Shown piece after piece: positions 25,487 to 35,046 of a DNA stretch of 64,000 nucleotides. The number at the start of each line of letters is the position of its first letter. Position 1 is the stretch's first letter. The DNA is from Sarcocystis neurona (taxonomy: Eukaryota; Apicomplexa; Conoidasida; Eucoccidiorida; Sarcocystidae), in assembly GCA_000727475.1 (NCBI GenBank), contig KL647288.1:4721302-4785301 (forward strand). Reading direction: 5' to 3'. Below the pieces are notes generated by a model. The model was given only the letters and a program-made list of their open reading frames with translations. It did no database searches and was not told where the DNA came from. Made by a program: the position numbers and the translations under genes.

Positions 25487-25566
25487 TTAAGAAGCGTCTT
25501 TCTTCGTCCGGGAGTACAAGAAGAACTGTTGCTTCAGTTGAACTCTGTCAGAAAGCCAAGAAGGCT
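25487..25566 (-). CDS. Possible terminal exon of TBC gene (tentative)
   Basis: Acceptor TTCCGCTTAG, then a 2-nt start and PSWLSDRVQLKQQFFLYSRT plus KKDAS and stop TAA. The peptide is non-repetitive, has codon variety, and follows about 750 bases of CTG-rich intron on the sense strand. It joins in phase to the 26404-26557 candidate. Confidence 0.45.
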
Positions 25567-28500
25567 CTAAGCGGAAAGCAGCAATAAAAGCAGATGCTGC
25601 GCTGTAGGTGCTGCTGGGCGGCGCAGCAGCAGCAGAGCAATTCTCACAAGTGTCGCATCAGCCGCTCCTTCGTACGCACAGGGGGAGCGTTGAGGCTGCA
25701 GCTGCTGCTGCAGCTGCTGGTGCAGCAGCACGCGGAATGTCGTAAAATAAGAACGCCGGTTGTTGCTGCTGCTGCTGTCGCCTCCCCTTCGGCTCTTCGC
25801 GCCACTGCTGCTGCGACCCGGTCCAGTGCTGCTGCTGCCGCTTCCTCTGCGAGTGTCTGCGGAGGCTGCAGCGCCGGCGGGTGGGCGCGTCGCCGGAGGG
25901 GGGGGGCCGGCAGTACCCAAGACAGCAGCGCGTCGCTTAAAGCAGCAAGGGTGCCTTGCGGGGCCGCGTACTGAAGAGCAGGCAGACAGCAGCAGAGGAG
26001 GCAGACAAAAGCATGCCGCAGCAGGAGAAGATGCACGCAAGAGAACGCACCAGCAGAAACGGCAGCAGCAGAAGACGTAGAAGCACCAGGAGCAACAGCA
26101 AAAGCAGCAGCAGCAGCTGTTGCACCAGGTGACGCAGCTGCGCAGATCGGAGGAATACCACAGACGCAGAATCAGCACCAACAGCAGCAGGTGGAGCAGA
26201 AGCGCAGAGAGGAGTAGCAACAGCAGCAGCGGCAGCTCAAGAACTAGGGGCGCGCAGTGGCGTGGAGGTGGCCAGAGAAAGAGACCCAGCAGCAGCAGGA
26301 GCAGATGCACAAACGGGAGAACCAGCAGAAGCCGCACAGACGTTCAAAAACGAGAGATGAAAAGGTATACAGGCAGAGGAGGGAAAAACAGCAGCAGTAT
26401 CACCTGTTGGACGTTCCTCTCGCATACAGACCGGCAGCACAGTAGAGGGGCAGGAGGAGGAGTACAGAGGAAGCCAAAGAAGTGAAGAGCCACGCATGCA
26501 GAGAGAGGCGGCGGAAGAACAAGTGCTGCAGGTTAAACGTCTGGCAAATTGAAGATCCTTCGAGAGAGAAAAAAATGATACACTGCACAAACAATGCGTT
26601 GAAGCGATACGGATGCGATGAGAGAGACGTCGCTCCCGCTGCGGCATCTCCCAGGCGCATGCATGCGAGGAAAAAAAACAGCAGCAGACGCGCCAAAAGG
26701 CCGCATGCCGGGTCACTTGACAACAAGCAGAACGGGAGAAAACATAGCACACCCCACCCACACCCACTTCCGCACGAACGACAAGGAGAACAGGAAGAAG
26801 CAGCAGACACAACGGGTGAAGAGGAAGCAGCAACAGACCCCACACACATCCATCTTCGCACGAACGACAAGGAGAACAGGAAGCAGCGGCAGCAGAGCTC
26901 ACACACACCCATCTTCGCATGAACGACAGACAGATAGATAGATGTGAAGGACACAGAGAAGCGCTGCTGTTCTTGTCTCCATGTGCTGCACACAGCGGCA
27001 AGAAGAAGAACCCATGCAGGCTTCTTCTTCTTCTCCTTGGCGTGCCGCTCCAGGCGCTCCTGCTGCAATTTTGCTGGACGCCAGTACACAGCGTGCAGCC
27101 CAGGAGGCGCGTACCTTCGCAACTTTAACGAGTTCAACAAGGTCGTGCTGCGCGCAGATCTGTCGCTGCATGCGTCTGAGTCTGCAAATGATGACTTTGT
27201 ATATGAAGGGCCATCCTTCCTCAAAAAAGCGCGACCATACCGACGTGCAGACCGTCAAAGGCACGCTATAGGTAAAGAGTGTAAGGAGCCAGTCCGAGGC
27301 CAGCAACGGCAGCGTCACTCCCGTCTCCTGCTGCAACGACAAAAAAGGAGAAGCAGCGCACAGACCGAAGAAGGCAGTGAAGGGACGGCAGCAGCAGCAG
27401 CAGATCTGAAGCAGCAGCAGAAGCAACCGGGCACCAGCAGCGCTGCACCAGCAGCAGCAGACGGAGAGAAGCGGCAGGGAAGACATCCAGACAGCAGTGC
27501 AGCAGAGCAGCAAGACAGCAGCTAGAAGCAGGAGGAACAGCAAAACAAGCCGCGAACAAGGCAATCGCCGCAGCCCCAGTGACTGCAGCTGCCACGTGGT
27601 AGCAGCAACAGGGACAGCAGCTGGCCACCGACAAACAGCCCCAGACGCAGCAGCGGCAGCACTAGCTGCTGCAACAGGACAGCGTCGACGCCGAAGAAGC
27701 AGCAGCACTGGCGGCGGCACAAATGCTCCAGAAGAAGCAGCAAAAGCAGCGGCGGCAGCAGAACGAACGCCAGCAGCAAAATCAGCCGCAGCAGCAGGAG
27801 CAGCAGCAGCAGCAGCAGGCGCAACGGCAACAGCAGCAAGGAGATAGAAGGAGAGGCAGCAGCAGCAAGAGGCAGAGGAGAAAAAGGGAAGCCACTGCGG
27901 AAGAAGTGTACCTGCTGTCGCGCAACGAAGCAGCAGAAACCCCAGACAGAGAAAGACATGCAGGATTCACAAAGTTATACACAGCCACATACATATATAT
28001 ACAAGTATATATAGAGAGAGAGAGAAAGAGAGACGCATGTTTCACAAGCTATACAGGAGCGTAGACATATATATATATATGTATATATTCCACAAAGCGA
28101 TATACAGGCATATATATATATGGGTATTTGAAGTGCACGGAGAATCGACTGCTGTTCGGAAGGGAGGCGCGTGCTAACCAAGTGGAGAAGCAGATCGGGA
28201 AGAAGCACGCGCATGATTTTCTCGAGAGCCTGGCATCTCATGAAAACGCCGGGGAGGGCGGGGAGAAAAAGACTGCGCATGTCGTAGAGATAAAACATTG
28301 CCACGAGCAACCAGAAGACGCGACCTTCCTTTGTTTGAATACAAAATCGAATCTGTTCTGCACCGCCGCTTCCGTCTCCTCTTCGTCCTCCTCGTTGTCT
28401 CTCTTCGCCTTCGCTTCCTGCTGCTCCTGCTGCTCTTCCTCCCGCTCCACCTCCTTCTCCGCTTCTCCTTCTTCTTCCTGCTGCTGGTGCTGCTCGTCCT

Positions 28501-31500
28501 GCGTCATCACCCTTATTGCCAGGTCCTGTCGCCGCTCTCTCATCTACTGTCCGCCCACCTGCTGCTCCCCGCACTCCTGCTGTTGCTTCTGTCTCTGCTG
28601 CTGCTCTTCCTTCTCCTTTTCCTTCGCCTTGTCTATCTACGTGTTTTTCCTCCTCTGTTCCTCTTTCTTCTTCTTTCGCTGGCGAGTCTCCTGCTGCTGC
28701 CGTGGCCGCCACAGCTGCCCGAACCCGCGCTGCCCGCGCCGCAGCAAATGACTTCGTCACCTCTGCAGGCAGACGCGGCCTTCTGCTACATACGGCAGCA
28801 GCAGCACCACCAACAGCTCCAGCAGCAACACGGGCAGCACCACCAGCAGCAGCAGCAGCTCCGGCAGCAGCAGGTCCGGCGCCAGCAGCAGCAGCAACAG
28901 CACTGCGCGAAGAAGCCGCAGCAGCACCGGCAGAGAGACCAGCAGAAGACGACGACGAAGAAAGAGACGCGGCAGGGGAGAGGAGCGGCTGCAGCAGCGA
29001 CGGCGGAGAAGACGCTTTCCTAGACAGCAGATGCATGATGCTGCTCTCGCGGTGGCCGCTCCGCCACTGCAGCGCCGTGTTGCTGTGATGTAACAGCGCT
29101 CCCACTACAAAATTCATTCCCTGCACGTACCCGATCTCCTAAACGCCAAACCAACACGCACGCACGAGACACATCCATACATGTATATGTATATACATAT
29201 ATATATATATATATATATACATATATATCTGTGTGATTACTACGTATAGTCCAGTATACTGGAAACTCTACTGTAGACTACGCATATACACAGATACGTA
29301 TACATATATTTATATTTATATATATATGTGGCTACTATGTATACTCCAGTTTGCTGGCAGCCCTACTGTAGAATATACACACAGATATATATAGATATAA
29401 ATATATGTGTAGGTTATAGGTGTGTATATATATATAGATAGATACCTGTGTGTGTACATATATATGGGTACTGCGTAACCCCCTGTACACTGGAAACCCT
29501 TCTGTGAACTAGACACATATACATATACATATATATGTATACCTCTGTGGCTACTACGCACACCCCAGTACACTGGAGACCCTTCTGTGAACTAGGCAGC
29601 TATGAACATATGTATGTATATATCCATATATATGTGTGGCTAGTACGCAAACTCTTGTGTGTTGCTGTAGACTAAACATATATATATATCCGTACTAGGT
29701 CGTGTACTCCAGTCTCCTGTGAACGGTACTGTAGTTTAGATATATATGGACTACAACAATTACAGATACCCAGAATTCAAACAGAGATATATATATAATG
29801 CTTATACGCTGGTTCACCAGAAACTCCCCTGTATAGAGTATCGTTCGTCATATATATATATATATTATAGGGCCTTCAACAAGGACACATAGATAAAACC
29901 CAGACATAGGTGTGTGTGTACATATATTATGACTACCTACGCGTAGTAGTGCACCACGAGCTTTTCCTCGTAGAATAGGTAGTCGTACGCACCACACACA
30001 TAAATGTGGTATACGCTACTCAATAAGGGCATACAGGTGGCATTAAAAAATACACAAATGCAACACGACGAAACAGAGAGAGGTGATTAACAGATAGATG
30101 TGTGTATACCAACGTGCTGCGGTTGCGATGCGGCAAAGGCCGCAAAAAGCGCCTTCTCATTTGGTGTCTCTGCCCCGTCGTTTCCACCATAACAAGAGGC
30201 ACGCGCAAGCAAATTCATATATATATATATATAACGCTGCGTATATAGAAAGGAAAAGCGGGTCGAGACTACTACCACTCAGCGGCCACACGGCGGGGTG
30301 TTCCAATATACACAGAGGAAATACAATTTTCCTTCTGCATGTATACGTAAGAAGCACCCGTACACACGTGTTCTACGAAGAGATCCACATGCATATACAT
30401 ACAGAGAGAAGAACAGACGGATATATACACGTACGAAGAGATCCACACACGTATATATACAGAGGGAAGAGACGATATATACACATACACATACACATTC
30501 TGGTTACATACGCATACGTCTGCATTCTCCTCTATCCATACCTATATATACATACCTATATATCCGTATCTATACATACATACCTGTATACACATACTTA
30601 TACATACATATACATACATATATATATATATATATACACTGGCGTGTATGTTGTCTCTGTACACTAATAAGAATGCACATATATATATATATATATACAT
30701 ATACATATTGTGATGCGTCTCCTGTGTTTGCAAGCTAACAAGCATGTATATATATATATATATTCGTGTGTTCTTTAAATAGACGAATGTGTATATATAT
30801 ATATGTGTACGCGTATATTCTCCGTTACAAGGTCATGTATATGTAGATGGGCCGGATGGGAGTAGTAACCTACAGGATCGAATAGAGCGTAGGCATGAAG
30901 GATGCGTCGCATCATTAGCTGGCCTTCTTCTTCTTTGAAGAAAGGAAGTGATGGAAATGTACGACGGACGTCCATGTCAATGGCGTTATATGTCGTGGAG
31001 CCGAGCAACATTTCCCCTGCAGTTATGTCTCGATATTCTGCTTCTTCTTCCTCTTCCCGCGCTTTTCCCTCGTGTTCTTCTTCTGCCTGCTGTGGTTGTC
31101 CTCGCGGCTGTTGCTCTTCTTCTTCTTGCTGCTGCTGCTGTGGCTGTTGCACGTCTTCCTCTTTCTTCACCGCTTCCTCGTTCGGACGTTCGTGCTGGTC
31201 AGCGCTCGCGGTTCGCTCAGGTCCACCTCCTCCTACAGCAGCAGCGCCAGCAAACAGAAAGCGCACTTTCTCTTCTGTCTTGTCCTCTCGTTCGTCTTCT
31301 TGTCTCGTCTCTCTTCCGTTCCTGTCGACGTGCCCGGCCTTTTTTGGTTCGTCAAGGAGCCTCGGGCTTCCTTCATCAAAGACCGCCTCTCCAACGGGGG
31401 CTCTCCTTTCCTCCTCCCCTCCTTTTTCAACTCCACGCAAGAAAAAGTCGTCTTCCACCACCGGGGGACTGCTGCCGTACCACCCCACTAAGTTGTTCGC

Positions 31501-33693
31501 GTCTCTGTCTCCGTCCCCCTGCTGCAGTTCCCCTCCACTGCTCCTTCTCCTCGACATCCCCTCCAGTGCTGCGCTGCTGCGGCTGCTTCTTCTTACCTGC
31601 TGGTGCTCTTCACCGTAATACTCGCTGCTGCTTCTTTCTCTGCTTCCCCGTCGTCCCCCCCTTTCAGCCTCCGCCGGCGTGCTGCCAACGCTGACTTCCG
31701 TCTCCTTGCTGCTGTTGCTGCTGCTGCTACTGCTGCTGTCGTCTCGACTGCTGCAGCCTCCGCTGCTGGTACCAAGGTCACTGCCGGTCCCCTTGCTGCT
31801 GCTGGTACTACCACTCCCACCGGGGCCACTCTTCCGGCGGTTGTTAAGAGTAACGAGGTCATCGTTACTCCTGCCACAGCTACTGCTGCTGCTGTTGCTG
31901 CTCGCGCTGCTAATGCTGCTGCTGTTGCTGCCCGCACTGCTACTGCTGCTGCTGTTGCTGCTCGCGCTGTTACTGCTGCTGCTGCTCGCACTGCTACTGC
32001 TGCTATTTCTAAGAGCCCCGCTGTTACCGCCCTCGCCGCTGCGGAGCATATGTGTCCCAGTGCTGCCGTTGCTGTCGGCGCCGCTGTTTTTCTTGACTCT
32101 GGCAATACGCAGTTCCATAAGAGAAATAATTTTTTCGTAAAGGCCTGGCAGCTGCAGGTCGTCGACAAGCGCATGCCTTTCCCACGACCGCAGTCGTCTG
32201 CAGTCTCCAGCAGCAGCGCGCGGGCAGCTGCAGCAGGGAGCCGCAGCTGCTGCTGCTGCGACGTAGACAGCTGATAAAGCAGAGGAGGAAGAAGAAGAAC
32301 GGGAAGAAGACACCGTAGGTGATGAGGAGGAACATGTAGTTGTTGCGGAAGAGGTGGAAAAAGACGCAGAGGAGAGGAGTGGAGAAAGCGTGGATCTACG
32401 GGATCGGCGAGGAGAAGAGGAGAGCTGCGGTGTCGTGACACCGGGAGAATAGCGTGACAGCGGAGCGCATGCAGCAGAAGCAGCCGCAAAAGGCAAGAAG
32501 TAGTGACAGGCGTGGAAAGCGGCGAGGGGAGTAGTCGACGAATGCGAGGCGGAGGATAAGGAGGACGAGGAAGAGGAAAAGGCGCGTACTTGTTGCAACC
32601 CTGCGGCTGCGACGGTTCTTCCTCCACCACCGCCAGCAGCCCGACCCCCTGCAGACGAGGAAAAAAAGGAAGACAAAGAAGCAGCTGCAGAGCCCACGTC
32701 AGCTGCTGCGATCCCTGCAGCTGATGAAGAAGAAGACGCAGCGGCAGGAACGGCGGCCGGCTCTACAGAGGAAGGAGCAGCAGAAGAAGTCGCAGCAGCT
32801 CCGGGCGAAGGAGGGCGACACGAAGAAGAGGCGGGAGACGACGAGACGGCCGGCCAGCCCGAGGACGTGACCGGCGCAGCCAAAGAAGAGGAGGCACGGA
32901 GAACAGCAGCAGACGGTACGGCGGGTGAAGGAGCAGATGAAGCTGACGAAAAAGAATAAGGCAGAGGGCAACACGGAAGTTCGTTACGAAGCAATGGAAG
33001 GGAACCCGACAAAGAAGAAGAAGAAGAGGCCAAGGAACTGGAGGGAGAAGAAACTGTCGTTTCCTCTTTTAGAGTCTCAGCGTGGTCGGGGGCAGCAGCA
33101 GGAGCGGCAGCAACGGGTTCAGTCGCCAGCTCCGCAGCAGCAGCAACAGCATCCGAAGAGCTGGAGGCGGCCACCTCTGCAGGCGCATGAGAGGGAGGAA
33201 GATCAAGAAGAAACGCAGCAGGTCCCGCCTGTCCCCGAGCAGAGGAGACAGAAGCAGCGGCACGTGAAGCAGAAGAAACATGAAAAGGACTCGACGCGGC
33301 GGCAGAGGAGACAGGAGCAACAGCAGAAGAGGTGCAGGGGGCACCTTGAGCAGCAGAAGCAGTTCCCGGGGGTACCGCGGGTGCTGCTGGGAAGGCGGCG
33401 GCGTCGCACGCCGCAGCAGCAGCAGAGCCACCAGGCAGGTTCTTACGGGCCGCCATCGCGCTGTACGAGACACTTGTGGAAGAGGAAGCACCAACAGTCT
33501 TCAGCAACCCCGGCCACCGCCTCGAGCAGCTGCAGGAGTTCCACGCAGCAGCGGAAGATGACAGCAGCACCGCCTGCCCCACCACCAGCAGCAACAGGTA
33601 GCTGCAGCAGCAGCAGCACCTGTCAGTAGCATCCAAATGCAGAACGAGAGGATTCGTCGGGAGAAGTGACAAAGCAGTGACACTCGTAGACAT
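25487..33693 (-). CDS. TBC-domain Rab GTPase-activating protein
   Basis: Gene span; exons are listed separately. TBC proteins speed GTP hydrolysis by Rab GTPases and control vesicle traffic. The domain is reassembled from three exons. The first carries IDMDVRRTFP (IxxDxxR, arginine finger) and LHAYALFDP. The second carries EIGYVQGMNF (YxQ, glutamine finger) and EGRVFWLLVAMFY. The third carries SDWLLTLFTYSVPL and FFEEGWPFIYK. All three are in phase 0. Both catalytic fingers are present, so it should be an active GAP; the target Rab is unknown. About 900 residues of Ser/Ala/Gln/Glu low complexity precede the domain. Another ~240 interrupt it between YVQGMNF and FWLLVA, where about ten residues are usual. 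The start ATG at 33693 is the first in frame but could be wrong. The 3' end is tentative (two candidate exons). Confidence 0.88.
25572..26330. repeat. CAG/CTG cluster
   Basis: Long mixed CAG and CTG triplets that give open frames on both strands. Read as intron of the TBC gene. On the sense strand it ends directly at the acceptor of the candidate terminal exon. Confidence 0.75.
26404..26557 (-). CDS. Possible TBC protein exon 4 (tentative)
   Basis: Acceptor CTCTCTCGAAG and donor CCAACAG|GTGATA give a phase-0 to phase-1 exon encoding DLQFARRLTC and a Ser/Cys-rich stretch. It fits the phases of exon 3 and of the candidate last exon but shows no family signature. Confidence 0.35.
27115..27330 (-). 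CDS. TBC protein exon 3 (end of TBC domain)
   Basis: 72 codons from acceptor TTGTCGTTGCAG to donor GCGAAG|GTACGC. It encodes QETGVTLPLLASDWLLTLF, then VWSRFFEEGWPFIYK and a helical tail. It matches the last helices of TBC domains. A CTG-rich stretch (sense strand) directly precedes the acceptor. Confidence 0.9.
27331..27880. repeat. CAG cluster abutting TBC exon 3 acceptor
   Basis: About 550 bases of CAG triplets on the plus strand (CTG sense) filling the intron end upstream of exon 3. The open frames in it are Gln/Ala or Leu/Cys artefacts. Confidence 0.85.
28179..29138 (-). CDS. TBC protein exon 2 (glutamine finger, inserted repeat region)
   Basis: 320 codons from acceptor GCGTTTAG to donor CACTTG|GTTAGC. 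Residues 1-28 carry EIGYVQGMNFVVGALLHH. About 242 residues of Ser/Ala/Gly/Glu/Arg-rich sequence follow, and then 50 residues of TBC core ending LLPDLLLHL. Confidence 0.88.
29225..29760. repeat. Degenerate repeat family around a CCAGTATACTGG palindrome
   Basis: Six copies spaced roughly 60-130 bases in the intron between TBC exons 1 and 2. The best ones read CTACTACGCACACCCCAGTA then CACTGG and ACCCTTCTGTGAACTA. CCAGTATACTGG at 29251-29262 is a perfect 12-base palindrome. TA runs separate the copies. Confidence 0.85.
29931..29984. other. Imperfect stem-loop
   Basis: GACTACCTA at 29931-29939 pairs with TAGGTAGTC at 29976-29984. An inner stem ACGAG/CTCGT surrounds the loop CTTTTC at 29961-29966. 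It is within an intron; no RNA class is recognised. Confidence 0.45.
30370..30485. repeat. Two copies of a TACGAAGAGATCCACA unit (~61-base period)
   Basis: TACGAAGAGATCCACATGC near 30374 and TACGAAGAGATCCACACAC near 30434. Both continue with TATAcATACAGAG and GAAGA and end in GATATATACAC. Intron of the TBC gene. Confidence 0.8.
30874..33693 (-). CDS. TBC protein exon 1 (N-terminal low complexity, arginine finger)
   Basis: 940 codons from ATG to donor GATCCT|GTAGGT. Most of it is homopolymer-like Ser, Ala, Gln and Glu, with one ordinary segment near residues 500-540 (LPGLYEKIISLMELRIARVK). From about residue 885, EYRDITAGEMLLGS leads into the TBC motif IDMDVRRTFP. Cryptic introns inside the low-complexity part cannot be excluded. 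Confidence 0.8.
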
Positions 33694-34584
33694 GCCCGTC
33701 TACATATTTGCCTTTGTATATTTACCTACAACTTTCAAGCTATCTACAGTATATGTGCGTGGAGGTATGCATGTGTGTGTGTGTGTGCGTGTGTGTGTAC
33801 AGGGCAGTAGTCTGTGTGGGTGTCACTTCTACTCATGTTTTCTTTTCTGTTCGTGTATAGGACGCGTATATAACGCGTTGTACGGTATACGTGGAGAGAA
33901 AGCGAACAGTCGAATGATAAGAAAACGAGGTGTCTCCGGCAGCTGCAAGTATGAGAGGAGTGGCGTGACTCCTGTCCGCTGCTCGGAGCACTGATGCCGG
34001 ACCTGTTGTTGGTGTGGATTTCTCTCGACAGATAGGGCCGCAGGAGAAGAAGAATGCGCGTAAAAGCTGCACAGAGGTCGTTTTGTACGTGCAGAGAACA
34101 ATTCCTGAGAGTCCGGTTGCTACGCGCATGCGCTGGTGTCACTTTCTCCCGAAATAGGCAAAGGCCCGCAAGACACTACATCTTCTTCGCACACGGAGCT
34201 GCTTCTGCTTGCATGTGAAGACGAGAAGGAAGACGAGGGAAGGTGGCGGAAGAGGTGACACGGGAGTAGTGCGTACGCGTCGGCGTTGCACGCTGCTGTT
34301 GCTCGCGCGAAACGGTAATTGTCACCGTCGGCGGGGCTGGCACAGCGACGGGAAAAAAAAGGAGAAAATCGGGAAAGGAAAATACAGAGCTTCGTGCTGG
34401 GGCGGCTCCGCTGTTGCTGTTCAAAAAAGGAAGAGGCAGAAAACGCAAACACGCACGTGTTGTGCGGATCACGTGGGGGCGCAAGAGGCAACGAAAACAC
34501 TGGCAACACTGGAAACAAGACGGAAGAAAGAAGGGACACAGAGGAATGCGGACGCGGAGGTGGAGGAGGAGGCGTTGGGGCTCG

Positions 34585-35046
34585 GTGTACGTACACTCGG
34601 AACATGTCCCCTGCGTCAGCAGCGTGACTTGACGATTCCAGCGTAATAGCAAAACACCACCACTGCAGTGTACGTACACCGGGGAACCTCTCAGTGTACG
34701 TACATTGGAAACTCCGGCAAGCATTAACACAGAGCTAGCTCTCACACCCAAAAACCTCGTAGATGGAAGACACTTGTTGAAGGAATGTAGCGCCGATGAT
34801 ATGAAAATTCAGACTAAGACCGCGGTGTATATATGCCCGGGTCCTGCATGGTCGTATCACGAGTGTATGCGTACTGGCAAAATCCCACCACGTCCAAATC
34901 AACAGAGGAGCCTGCGAGGGCCTAGAAAGCTTCCCGCACTGCTGAAGAGTAACGCACGAATAATGCTGCACACGTTCTTCCTTGCAAGAGAGTGCGTCCA
35001 CGCAAACAGAGCCGAACTGGTACCTACTACTGACGTGTACGTACAC
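34585..35046. promoter_or_regulatory. Four copies of palindrome GTGTACGTACAC upstream of the TBC gene
   Basis: Exact GTGTACGTACAC at 34585-34596, 34668-34679 and 35035-35046, and one with a final T at 34694-34705. Three are followed by (C/T)GG and AA(C/A)-type bases. They lie 0.9-1.35 kb 5' of the minus-strand ATG at 33693. A regulatory role is a guess; they may be a small dispersed repeat. Confidence 0.35.

Noticed and set aside
28298..29088. Plus-strand ORFs of 190-241 codons
   Set aside because: Antisense to TBC exon 2; the minus frame carries the recognisable domain.
30902..33629. Several plus-strand ORFs of 220-250 codons
   Set aside because: Antisense shadows of the low-complexity part of TBC exon 1.
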